Positions 7,685-14,688 are shown, counted from the first letter of the stretch. The stretch: 18,066 bases of DNA from DASPXY01 sp038227745 (GCA_038227745.1 JBBRPS010000095.1:1-18066); one strand, 5' to 3'. Made by a program: numbers and translations. Notes: generated by a model from the sequence alone, not told the origin.

Positions 7685-10063
7685 ATGGCACGCATTCTCC
7701 TCGTCGAGGACAGCCCGACCCAGGCGCAGCACTTCACCCTCGTCCTGGAGGATGCCGGCTTCGCGGTGGAGACGGCGGCGGACGCCCGGCACGCCTTCAA
7801 TCGCGCCGAGCGGGGCGGCATCGACCTGGTCCTCACCGACCTGTTCCTGCCGGGAGACAGCGGGCTCGACCTCTGCCGCCGCCTCAAGGACGACCCCCGG
7901 CTCCGCCACACCCCGGTCGTCCTGATCACGCGCTCGGCCAACCCGGTGAACCTCCTGCGCGGGCTGGAGGCCGGCGCCGACGACTTCATGACCAAGGACA
8001 GGGAGCCGGCGGACATGGTCGGCCGCATCCTGCGGGCGCTCTCGCCGCCCGCCCCCGCGGCGGGGGGCACCCAGCACGTCCGCTTCCTCGACCAGGAGTT
8101 CGAGCTCGCCACCGAGCGCGACCGGCTCCTGAACGTCCTGCTGTCGTCGTTTGAAGACCTCCTGCAGCTCGACCGGCGCAACCAGCAAGAACTGGCCCGG
8201 CGGCGCCAGGCGGAGGAGGAGCTGCTGTCGGCCCGCAGGGACCTGGAGGCCCGCGTGCTGGAGCGTACCGCCGAGCTGGCGCGGGCCAACGAGGGGTTGC
8301 GGTCGGAGGTCGCCGAGCACCGGCGGACGGCGGAGGCCCTGCGCCTGCGCGACCGCGCCATCGAGGCCTTTCCCCAGGGAGTCGTCATCACCGACGCTTC
8401 GGAGCCGGATCACCCGATCATTTACGCGAACCCGCAGTTCGAGCAGACCACCGGCTACTCGCGGGGCGAGGCCCTGGGGCGGAACTGCCGTTTCCTCCAG
8501 GGGCCGGGCACCGACCCGGACGCGGTCACCCGGATCCGCGCCACCCTGCGCGAGGAGCGGCCCTGCCGGGTGGAGCTGCTCAACTACCGCAAGGACGGCA
8601 CGCCGTTCTGGAACGCCCTGTCGATCGCGCCCATCCTCGACGCCGCGGGCAAGGTGACCCACTTCGTCGGCGTGCAGACCGATGTCACCGAGTTCAAGCG
8701 CCTGGAGGAGCAGCTGCGGCAGGCCCAGAAGATGGAGGCCCTGGGCCGGGTGGCGGGCGGCGTGGCGCACGACTTCAACAACCTGCTCACCATCATCAAC
8801 GGCTACGCCGATGTCGTGTTCAACATGCTCCCGGCCGGGGAGCCGCCCCGGGAGCTGCTCGGGCTGATCCGCAAGGCGGGGGAGCGGTCGGCGGCGCTGA
8901 CGCGCCAGCTGCTGGCGTTCAGCCGCAAGCAGATGCTCGAGTCCCGGGTGCTGGACCTCAACGCCCTCGTGGGCGAAACGGAGACACTGCTCCGCCGCGT
9001 GATCGGCGCGGACGTCGAGCTGACGGCCCGCCTCGAGCCGGCGCTGGGGTGGGTGAAGGCCGACCCGGGGCAGCTCGAGCAGATCCTGATGAACCTGGCG
9101 ATCAACGCCCGCGACGCCATGCCCCGGGGCGGCAACCTCACGATCGAGACCGCGAATGTGGAATTAGGCCGCGACGACCCGCGGGCCGCGGCGGGCCGTT
9201 ACGTCCTGCTGACGGTGTCGGACACCGGCTGCGGCATGCCCCCCGAGCTCCAAGCGCGCATCTTCGAGCCGTTCTTCACGACCAAGGAGCTGGGGCGGGG
9301 GACGGGGTTGGGGCTGGCCACGGTCCACGGGATCGTGCGGCAGGCCAGTGGCCACATCGAGGTCGCCAGCGAGGTCGGGCGCGGCACCGAGTTCCGGGTC
9401 TACCTGCCGCGCGTCGAGGCGGCAGTTCCGTCCTCGTCCCGGTCCAGCCCGGGGCTGACGAAGAAGCCGCGGGGGACGGAGACCTTGCTGCTGGTCGAGG
9501 ACGACGAGGGAGTCCGGCAATTCGCCATCACGGTCTTGCGGGGGAGCGGCTATACGGTTCTGGAGGCGGGGGGCGGCAAGGAGGCCCTGCGCGTGAGTGG
9601 GCAGCACGGCGGGTCGATCGACCTGCTGCTGACGGACATCGTCATGCCGGGGATGCTCGGGCCGGAGGTCGCGGATCGTCTGGCGGACATGCGGCCGGGG
9701 CTGAAGGTGCTGTACCTCTCGGGCCACCCGGCGGACGCCGTCTTCCCCCACACCGGCCCGCATGCCGAGGCCGCCTTCCTGCAGAAGCCGTTCGCGGTGG
9801 ACGACCTGGCCCGCAAGGTGCGCGAGGTACTGGACGAGGGGTGCCAAGGCGTGCCTGGCCGTGGGGGCGGGTGGCACTACTTGCAGTCCCACGTCAGGCT
9901 TTTCCAACTGACCCACCGCTGGACGGCGGGGCGCTCAGGGCGGGAGGAGCTCGAGCGTTCGGAGGTCCACGCGGACATACAGCTCACAGCCCGAGATCCA
10001 GGTGCGGTCGGGCTGCTCCGCGGCGTGCGCCACCCGCGCGAGGGTGAACTCCGAACCGGGTAA
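7685..10063 (+). CDS. LOV-domain hybrid sensor histidine kinase (probable blue-light receptor)
   Basis: Predicted 792-aa soluble kinase with no membrane span. Order: receiver 1 (about 3-120, acidic E8/D9, phospho-acceptor D52, K104); coiled coil (about 140-225); LOV-type PAS (about 230-335); HisKA with H362 in GVAHDFNN; HATPase with NLAINARDAM, DTGCGM and GTGLGLATV; receiver 2 (about 600-718, D651 in LLTDIVMPG). The LOV part has GRNCRFLQ with the photoactive Cys268 and the flavin-contacting residues N300, N310 and Q331 expected of phototropin-like domains. Flavin binding is inferred. ATG at 7685 follows GGGAG at 6 nt. The small sigma-like gene lies just upstream. The last 73 or so residues (after VREVLDEG) run antisense through the PilZ gene and look like read-through rather than a domain. 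The output partner is unknown. Confidence 0.9.
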   Translation: MARILLVEDSPTQAQHFTLVLEDAGFAVETAADARHAFNRAERGGIDLVLTDLFLPGDSGLDLCRRLKDDPRLRHTPVVLITRSANPVNLLRGLEAGADDFMTKDREPADMVGRILRALSPPAPAAGGTQHVRFLDQEFELATERDRLLNVLLSSFEDLLQLDRRNQQELARRRQAEEELLSARRDLEARVLERTAELARANEGLRSEVAEHRRTAEALRLRDRAIEAFPQGVVITDASEPDHPIIYANPQFEQTTGYSRGEALGRNCRFLQGPGTDPDAVTRIRATLREERPCRVELLNYRKDGTPFWNALSIAPILDAAGKVTHFVGVQTDVTEFKRLEEQLRQAQKMEALGRVAGGVAHDFNNLLTIINGYADVVFNMLPAGEPPRELLGLIRKAGERSAALTRQLLAFSRKQMLESRVLDLNALVGETETLLRRVIGADVELTARLEPALGWVKADPGQLEQILMNLAINARDAMPRGGNLTIETANVELGRDDPRAAAGRYVLLTVSDTGCGMPPELQARIFEPFFTTKELGRGTGLGLATVHGIVRQASGHIEVASEVGRGTEFRVYLPRVEAAVPSSSRSSPGLTKKPRGTETLLLVEDDEGVRQFAITVLRGSGYTVLEAGGGKEALRVSGQHGGSIDLLLTDIVMPGMLGPEVADRLADMRPGLKVLYLSGHPADAVFPHTGPHAEAAFLQKPFAVDDLARKVREVLDEGCQGVPGRGGGWHYLQSHVRLFQLTHRWTAGRSGREELERSEVHADIQLTARDPGAVGLLRGVRHPREGELRTG

Positions 10064-10237
10064 CTGGAGCATCACGATGTCGTCGGGCGCCACCGGCCCG
10101 GACGTGCGCAGGCGCACCCCCCGCTCGGACAGGTCCAGGACCACGGCGCCGAGCGACCGCAGCGAGCGCAGGGAGATGACCAGGGCGGTGATGGTCCTGG
10201 CGGGGCAGAAGCGCGGCCCCGCGCGGCTCTCGTCCAT
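9935..10237 (-). CDS. Small PilZ-type domain protein
   Basis: Predicted 100-aa protein. The core VVLDLSERGVRLRTSGPV matches the D-x-S-x-x-G strand of PilZ domains, followed by GSEFTLARVAHAAEQPDRTW and a GCEL strand, a pattern I associate with planctomycete PilZ proteins. The upstream RxxxR c-di-GMP motif is not obvious; PARTITALVIS and SLRSLRSLG occupy that area, so ligand binding is uncertain. ATG at 10237 has GGAG 6 nt upstream. A near-consensus promoter (10327-10355) and a palindrome (10303-10316) precede it. Its 3' 129 bp overlap the end of the hybrid histidine kinase on the opposite strand. The likely role is c-di-GMP-linked regulation or a structural PilZ fold without ligand. Confidence 0.7.
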   Translation of the reverse strand: MDESRAGPRFCPARTITALVISLRSLRSLGAVVLDLSERGVRLRTSGPVAPDDIVMLQLPGSEFTLARVAHAAEQPDRTWISGCELYVRVDLRTLELLPP

Positions 10238-10302
10238 ACGCGGCTCCGATAGGAGTTCCCGATTGCGACCCCGGGCGCACGGCCGGGCGCGAGCCGTCGG
10301 GT

Positions 10303-10316
10303 CGGTTCACGAACCG
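10303..10316 (-). promoter_or_regulatory. Palindrome just downstream of the PilZ promoter
   Basis: CGGTTC (10303-10308) and GAACCG (10311-10316) form a perfect 6-bp inverted repeat with a 2-nt centre. It falls a few bases after the expected transcription start of the promoter at 10327-10355, where a bound repressor would block initiation. The binding factor is unknown. Confidence 0.35.
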
Positions 10317-10326
10317 GAACGGGGAT

Positions 10327-10355
10327 CTTATAGGCCGGGCGCAACCCCCTGTCAA
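10327..10355 (-). promoter_or_regulatory. Near-consensus sigma-70-type promoter of the PilZ gene
   Basis: On the minus strand, TTGACA (10350-10355) is followed after exactly 17 nt by TATAAG (10327-10332). The predicted start near 10320 leaves a leader of about 83 nt before the ATG at 10237. This is one of the best promoters in the window and supports independent expression of the PilZ gene. Confidence 0.65.
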
Positions 10356-10620
10356 ACCCTGCCACGTGGATCGCGCCCTGGCGGAAAAGCAATGCCGCAT
10401 CGGACTTGGGATCGTGAAAAAATTCGGGCCGGGGCGGAAGGACGGCCGCGCGGCCCCGGGGAGCGGCCCGCCTGCCGCCGCAGTCCGCGGAACTTTCCGG
10501 CCCGTGCTCGGTTAACATCTATGCCGGATGGCCGAGGACGTGGTTCTCCCAGCGGCGGCCGTGGGCCGGCGAGGCGCCGCGGCAGGAACCGGGGCAAGGC
10601 GGGGCGGGCAGAGGGCGGGA
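10356..10620. other. Intergenic stretch upstream of the hypothetical gene
   Basis: GC-rich sequence between the PilZ promoter and the plus-strand gene at 10621. I see no recognisable promoter, repeat or gene. An in-frame alternative start for the downstream gene (10528) lies inside it. Confidence 0.5.
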
Positions 10621-11136
10621 ATGGCACGCAGGGGTCCATCGGAGCAGGCGATTCATCGTCTCATCGGCCAGGTTCTTGCCTCGCTGGCGCAGCCCGAGTC
10701 CGACGCCCGGCCGCTGGTCCAGCAGGTCAACGAGTTGCGGGCCGCCGACTGGCAGAGCCGGATGGAGGGGCAGCCGGCGACCTGGGACCAGTTCTGCCGG
10801 GAGCGGTTGGGCTGCGAGGCGGCGGACCTGCAGGAGATTCTGAACGGAGCCGTCGCCCTGCAGGAGGCCGGCCTGGTCAACCCGTCGATCGCCCAGTCCC
10901 GCGAGGCGCTGCGCTTCGAGGTCGATGCCCCGGTTCGGCCCGCGGAAGCGCCGACCCCCAACGACCTGACGCCCGTGGAGGAAATGCAGCGCTCCTGGCT
11001 GAACCTGACCGAGCGGGACCGGAGTGCGTTCCTCGCCTGGGCCAGTTCGCAAGAGGGAAACCACGAAATACACGAAAAACACGAAAAAAAGACCAAAACA
11101 AAGAGGAAGAGGAGAGAGGAAGGCCACGGGTCGTGA
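10621..11136 (+). CDS. Hypothetical protein with repeat-derived C-terminus
   Basis: Predicted 171-aa protein of unknown function, mostly helical, acidic and soluble. Segments such as ATWDQFCRERLGCEAADLQEIL resemble a helix-turn-helix-like fold, but I cannot assign a family. The body ends near NLTERDRSAFLAWASSQ. The last 25 or so residues (from GNHEIHEKHEKKTK onward) are encoded by the left half of the inverted repeat at 11048-11196 and are unlike the rest. The TGA falls in the loop of the central hairpin, so the original stop seems lost. ATG at 10621 follows the purine-rich GAGGGCGGGA; an in-frame ATG at 10528 would add 31 low-complexity residues and is less likely. The dehydrogenase/cytochrome frame overlaps it on the other strand. 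Confidence 0.6.
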   Translation: MARRGPSEQAIHRLIGQVLASLAQPESDARPLVQQVNELRAADWQSRMEGQPATWDQFCRERLGCEAADLQEILNGAVALQEAGLVNPSIAQSREALRFEVDAPVRPAEAPTPNDLTPVEEMQRSWLNLTERDRSAFLAWASSQEGNHEIHEKHEKKTKTKRKRREEGHGS

Positions 11137-13490
11137 CCCGTGGCTTTTCCCGCTCTTTCTATCTTTTTTCGTGTATTTCGTGGTTTTCCTCTTCGCAACG
11201 GCCGTGCCGGCATTTGCGCGATCCAGTCACGCACGAGGCGAACGGCCCTCTCATCGACGACGCGCGAGCCGATGTGCGGCATCCGCCCCAGGCTGGTGAT
11301 CGCCATGCGGTGCAGCAGGACCGACCTCTCCGGCGCGCCCGGCACGACCAGGCGCGGGTCCTTCAGGCCGAAGCCGCCGTGCGCCGGCGGCACGTTCACC
11401 ACGCCCATCTCGTCCAGCGGGAGCGTGGCGAGCAGCTTGAACTCGGCGTTGCCGCCGCCCCACTTCATGTGGCAGTGGGCGCAGTTGGAGTGCAGGTACG
11501 CCCGCGCCCGCACGCCGACGGAGTGGCGGGCGTCGTCGTAGTCGATCAGTTTCGGCAGCTGCGCCGGCGGCGCCGGCAGCGGTTTGGTGAACAGGCCGAT
11601 GTGCTCCAGCGTCGCGAGCTGGTTGGCGGTCACGCCGCCGTAGTCGTGGTCGCGGTTCATCTGCAGCGTGCTGACGCCGAGCGCGAACTTCGCCGCGTTC
11701 GTGTGGCACAGGGTACACTCCGCCCGGCTCGGGAAGCGGTAGTTCTGCTCCACCACCTTGTCGCCGACCTTGACCGCGAGGACCTGGTCCTTGCCGCCCT
11801 CGCCGAGCAGTTCCGCGTCGGTCTGCGCGTCGTTCCAGACGTAGGTGTAGCCGCGCCAGTACTGGTCGCCGTACTCCTGCGTGCCGGGGAATTGCTGGAA
11901 GTGCAGGAGGCGCGTTTCGAGACGTTTCCTGCTGTTCGGATTGCCGCGCTCCATCTCCATGCCGAAGGTCTTCACGAGCACCGTGCCGTCGGGGAAGCGC
12001 CAGCCGGGCGGGGCGCCGGGCGAGGGCTGCGGGTAGGTGATCTCGTCGAAGCCGATCTTGCCGTCGCCGGGGATGGCGAGGAACCGCTCCTTGGTCGCGT
12101 GATCGCCCCAGAGCTGGGCGTTGACCGAGTAGGGGATGAGGCCGGGCGCGACCTTGTGGTCCTTCGTGGAGGCGAAGAGGCCGGTTTCGCTCAGCTTGCG
12201 CGGGAAGCGGGCGCTGTCGTCCTTCTTGTTGTCCTTGACGAGCCGATGGATGCCGCCGCCGGTGAAATCGACGAAGTACAGCTCGCCCGCCTCGTCCTCG
12301 CCCCAGCTCACGATGCGGTACGTCGTGCGGGCCAGCTCCCCCTTGGAAACGATCGACTCGACTTTCAGTTCGCCGGGGTTGTGAGGCGGGGGCGCGGCCT
12401 CCTTCAGGAACCAGACGCGGCCGGTGTCGAAGTCGCCGTAGACGTAGGCGCCTTCCAGGTCTTTCAGCCGTTTGCCGCGGTAAACGAAGCCGCCGGTGAT
12501 TGAGCGGAAGTCCGTGTGCGAATGCTCGACGACGGGCTTGAGGATCGGCGTCGGGCCTTTCTTGCGTTCCGGGCGGAAGGGGTGCGTGCCCTCGACCACC
12601 GACCAGCCGTAGTTGCCGCCCTTCTGGATCTTGTAGACCATCTCCCATAGATCCTGGCCGACCTCGCCGCACCACAGCGCGCCGGTCTTGCGGTCGAAGC
12701 TGAAGCGCCACGGCTGGCGCAGGCCATACGCCCAGTTCTCGGGGCGGGCGCCTTTCATCATCACGAACGGGTTGTCTTTGGGGACGCCGTAGCCCTTGCC
12801 GGGATCGGGCCGATCGACATCGATGCGCAGGATGGCGCCGAAGAGGTCGCCGAGGTCCTGTCCGGTCTGGCGCTCGTCGGCGATGCCGCTGCCGTCGCCG
12901 GTGCCGATGTAGAGCATGCCGTCGGGGCCGAACTTGAGACAGCCGCCGTTGTGCCCGCCGGACGGCCACTCGAGGACGACCTTCTCCGAGGCGGGGTCGC
13001 AGCGCGGCGGCTCGTCCTTCGAGGCGGTGAAGCGGGCGACGCGCGTGCCGTCGGGCTCGTCCTTCTGCGGGTTCTTGATGTACGTGACGTAGACGAAGCG
13101 GTTCTTCGCGAACTGTGGGTGGAACGCGAAGGCGTAGATGACCTTGCCCTTGAGCTCGAGGAACAGGTCGGCCTTCTCGACGTCGGGGCGGTTGACGAAG
13201 GAGTGGATTTTGCCCGGGCGCTGCGCGACGAACAGCCGGCCGCTGCCGGGGGCATAGGTCAGGTCGAGCGGCTCGAAGAACTTCAGCCTGGGGAAGGCGC
13301 GCTCGGTGCGGTAGGGCGGGGGCGGCTCCGGCGAGCCCTTGACGTTGGACGTTGTCCACGGGATGCGTTTTTCGAGGCCGAACGCCTGGCGGCGTGCCTT
13401 GTCGGGAGCCGGCTCCGCGGCGGTCGAGTGCCAGTGCAACCAGAAGACGCCGAGCCCCAGGGCGGCGCCGAGAAACGATAGCGTGCGCAT
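10653..13490 (-). CDS. PQQ-type sugar dehydrogenase fused to a diheme cytochrome c (exported)
   Basis: Predicted 945-aa frame with a functional part of about 760 residues. The N-terminus (MRTLSFLGAALGLGVFWL) is a signal peptide. Residues of about 60-430 form a glucose/sorbosone dehydrogenase-like beta-propeller: FVAQRPGKIHSF, GGHNGGCLKFGPDGMLYIGTGD, PENWAYGLRQPWRFSFD. The second half has two heme-c sites, CTLCH (592-596) and CAHCH (670-674), as in the SO2930-type diheme cytochrome family. It would oxidise a sugar or similar substrate in the periplasm and pass electrons to the hemes. ATG at 13490 follows GGGA at 6 nt; a TACAAT box (13543-13548) may be its -10. From about residue 765 the frame runs through the inverted repeat and antisense across the hypothetical gene, giving an Arg/Ser-rich tail that is probably not native. 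Confidence 0.85.
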   Translation of the reverse strand: MRTLSFLGAALGLGVFWLHWHSTAAEPAPDKARRQAFGLEKRIPWTTSNVKGSPEPPPPYRTERAFPRLKFFEPLDLTYAPGSGRLFVAQRPGKIHSFVNRPDVEKADLFLELKGKVIYAFAFHPQFAKNRFVYVTYIKNPQKDEPDGTRVARFTASKDEPPRCDPASEKVVLEWPSGGHNGGCLKFGPDGMLYIGTGDGSGIADERQTGQDLGDLFGAILRIDVDRPDPGKGYGVPKDNPFVMMKGARPENWAYGLRQPWRFSFDRKTGALWCGEVGQDLWEMVYKIQKGGNYGWSVVEGTHPFRPERKKGPTPILKPVVEHSHTDFRSITGGFVYRGKRLKDLEGAYVYGDFDTGRVWFLKEAAPPPHNPGELKVESIVSKGELARTTYRIVSWGEDEAGELYFVDFTGGGIHRLVKDNKKDDSARFPRKLSETGLFASTKDHKVAPGLIPYSVNAQLWGDHATKERFLAIPGDGKIGFDEITYPQPSPGAPPGWRFPDGTVLVKTFGMEMERGNPNSRKRLETRLLHFQQFPGTQEYGDQYWRGYTYVWNDAQTDAELLGEGGKDQVLAVKVGDKVVEQNYRFPSRAECTLCHTNAAKFALGVSTLQMNRDHDYGGVTANQLATLEHIGLFTKPLPAPPAQLPKLIDYDDARHSVGVRARAYLHSNCAHCHMKWGGGNAEFKLLATLPLDEMGVVNVPPAHGGFGLKDPRLVVPGAPERSVLLHRMAITSLGRMPHIGSRVVDERAVRLVRDWIAQMPARPLRRGKPRNTRKKIERAGKATGHDPWPSSLLFLFVLVFFSCFSCISWFPSCELAQARNALRSRSVRFSQERCISSTGVRSLGVGASAGRTGASTSKRSASRDWAIDGLTRPASCRATAPFRISCRSAASQPNRSRQNWSQVAGCPSIRLCQSAARNSLTCWTSGRASDSGCASEARTWPMRR
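11048..11196. repeat. Large imperfect inverted repeat between convergent genes
   Basis: The outer arms share CCACGAAATACACGAAAAA (left, from 11061) and its reverse complement at 11165-11183. The flanks are similar (GCAAGAGGGAAA against the complement of TTTTCCTCTTCGC). In the centre sits a perfect 10-bp hairpin. The repeat is A/T-rich compared with its surroundings and lacks stop codons in the frames of both neighbouring genes until the loop TGA. It looks like an inserted element of its own. Confidence 0.8.
11118..11149. terminator. Hairpin with flanking A- and T-runs, possibly bidirectional
   Basis: GCCACGGGTC (11123-11132) pairs with GACCCGTGGC (11135-11144) across a 2-nt centre. Further pairs extend outward to about 11118 and 11149. 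A TTTTCC run follows on the plus strand, with more T-rich sequence to 11169; A-rich sequence precedes it. It could end transcription from either side, although neither gene has its own stop codon ahead of it. Confidence 0.4.
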
Positions 13491-13621
13491 GCGTGGTCCC
13501 TACGCGGAGGGTTGAAGAAGGATCGAACAGCTCAGGGACTTGATTGTACGGCTTTCCCGGCGGAATACAGCTTTTTTCCGAGCCCGTTCCGCGAAGTATT
13601 ACCCCGGCAGGGAAGATAGTC

Positions 13622-13674
13622 ACACAAGCCCGACGCGCCAGCGAGGGACCCTCGCTGGCGCGTCGGGCTTGTGT
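13622..13674. repeat. Perfect palindromic repeat, family A copy 3
   Basis: Two perfect 26-bp arms (13622-13647 and 13649-13674) are separated by a single A. The arm begins ACACAAGCCCGACGCGCCAG and matches copy 1 at 1-51, extended by a few bases at each end. It lies upstream of the dehydrogenase/cytochrome gene. Confidence 0.9.
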
Positions 13675-13847
13675 ATTACCCCAAACCATGCCAGAAGCAC
13701 ACTTCGCCGACCGCCCCCTTTCCGCCTGCTGGGTAACACCTTCCCCTCTGGTCCGGGTAAAATGCGGCAGGCAACCGTGCCGCCGGGTGGGAGGCAGGAT
13801 CTTCGATGGCAGCTCGGGACTTGATCGGGAAGCGGGGCGAGGCGATC

Positions 13848-13920
13848 GGGGAAATTGGGGTCAGTTCATTTTCCCGCCGTCTGTCGGGCGGCGGGAAAAT
13901 GAACTGACCCCAATTTCCCC
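13848..13920. repeat. Palindromic repeat, family B
   Basis: Arms of 31 bp (13848-13878 and 13890-13920) are perfectly complementary, extended by one more pair, around a loop of about 10 nt. The arm begins GGGGAAATTGGGGTCAGTTC. It is followed by degenerate AATTTCCC/AATTCCCC repeats to about 13948. It is unrelated to family A. Its position just upstream of the toxin-antitoxin promoter would insulate that promoter. Confidence 0.85.
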
Positions 13921-13961
13921 AATTTCCCACCAATTCCCCCCCAATTTCCGCGCCGAATGCC

Positions 13962-13991
13962 TTGACACACCCAACCGGGTGAGCCGATAAT
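13962..13991 (+). promoter_or_regulatory. Near-consensus promoter of the antitoxin with operator-like spacer
   Basis: TTGACA (13962-13967), an 18-nt spacer, then GATAAT (13986-13991). The spacer contains the inverted repeat CACCC-AACC-GGGTG (13968-13981), well placed for autorepression by an antitoxin complex. Transcription would start near 13998, which argues against translation starting at 13996 and for the ATG at 14059. Confidence 0.6.
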
Positions 13992-14058
13992 CGCGGTGGA
14001 AGACGCCGAGCTTTCCTCGACAGATCGGCTGGCTCTGTGGTCGGGAGGTGTGGTCTGC

Positions 14059-14319
14059 ATGAGTCCGAACCTTGCTGCCGTGTTAGCCGCGGCGGAGTCG
14101 CTCCCGGTCACGGAGCGGCGCGAGTTGATCGCTCTGTTGCTTGAGGGGCTGGACGATACCCCCTCGCCCGAGTCCGAAGCCGGGTCACCGGGCCTGACCG
14201 ACGCCTGGCGCCTGGAGCTCGCCCGGCGTTCGGCGGAGTACGATGCGGGTCGGGCGGAGACAGTCCGTTGGGAGGAGGTGCAAAGCCGCTGGCAATCGCG
14301 GAGGGCGACCGGTGGCTAG
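14059..14319 (+). CDS. Addiction-module antitoxin (unstable-antitoxin family)
   Basis: Predicted 86-aa protein. The N-terminal stretch LAAVLAAAESLPVTERRELIALLLEGLDD is typical of the addiction-module component family (TIGR02574-like), which pairs with RelE/ParE toxins. The C-terminal part (WRLELARRSAEYDAGRAETVRWEEV) carries the toxin-binding helix. ATG at 14059 has GGAGG about 10 nt upstream and lies about 60 nt after the predicted transcription start; an in-frame start at 13996 would precede that start. The stop overlaps the GTG of the toxin frame, the normal antitoxin-first order. It would neutralise a toxin, but the adjacent toxin is broken. Confidence 0.8.
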   Translation: MSPNLAAVLAAAESLPVTERRELIALLLEGLDDTPSPESEAGSPGLTDAWRLELARRSAEYDAGRAETVRWEEVQSRWQSRRATGG

Positions 14320-14595
14320 CGTCCGGTTCCTGAAGCGGGCCGAGGCAGACCTTGAGGAGGCCGTGGCCTGGTACGAGGCCCGCAGTCCTCGCGCCGCTTT
14401 GAAGCCGCGGTGAGTGCCGCCCTGGAGCGCATCGCCGCGACACCGGCGATGTACGCCCTGGAGGACGACCGGCATCGCGTCTGCCCCGTGCGAAAGTCGC
14501 AGTACCTGATCGTCTACCGCCATGAGGCGGCTGCCGATGAAGTGATGGTTATCGCGGCGGCCCACGCCAAACAGGACCCACGCCCCTGGCAGTAG
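14312..14595 (+). pseudogene. RelE/ParE-type toxin, frameshifted
   Basis: Starting at GTG 14312 (overlapping the antitoxin stop), the frame reads VASVRFLKRAEADLEEAVAW then YEARSP, the conserved N-terminus of RelE/ParE toxins. It then goes out of frame and stops at 14411-14413. The remaining homology continues in the next frame (RRFEAAVSAALERIAATP, then RHRVCPVRKSQYLIVYRHEA) to a stop at 14593-14595. The shift lies at about 14390-14394 and fits a loss of one base (or four). Both halves are otherwise well preserved, so the damage is recent or is a sequencing error. If real, the toxin is inactive. Confidence 0.75.
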
Positions 14596-14688
14596 CCGGC
14601 CGCAGTTCCGCGCGAGAGATGAAGGCGCGGTCCGCTTGAGCAGCCCACGGTCCGCCGCCCGTGAACTGCTCACTCCTCAGGAGAAGGG

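Larger units (their letters stand above)
13491..13961. other. Repeat-rich intergenic region
   Basis: Between the cytochrome gene start and the toxin-antitoxin promoter. It holds a possible -10 (TACAAT, minus strand, 13543-13548) and two different palindromic repeats (13622-13674 and 13848-13920). Open frames crossing it encode repeat-derived peptides only. Confidence 0.7.

Noticed and set aside
10653..11045. C-terminal domain of the dehydrogenase/cytochrome
   Set aside because: This part is antisense to the hypothetical gene and Ser/Arg-rich with no motif. It is more likely read-through than a domain.
11251..13689. 812-codon minus-strand open frame
   Set aside because: Shifted frame of the dehydrogenase/cytochrome gene; Arg-rich with no conserved motif. 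Its start lies in a palindromic repeat.
13544..13990. Possible 148-aa gene
   Set aside because: The translation is made of two palindromic repeats plus linker; no domain.
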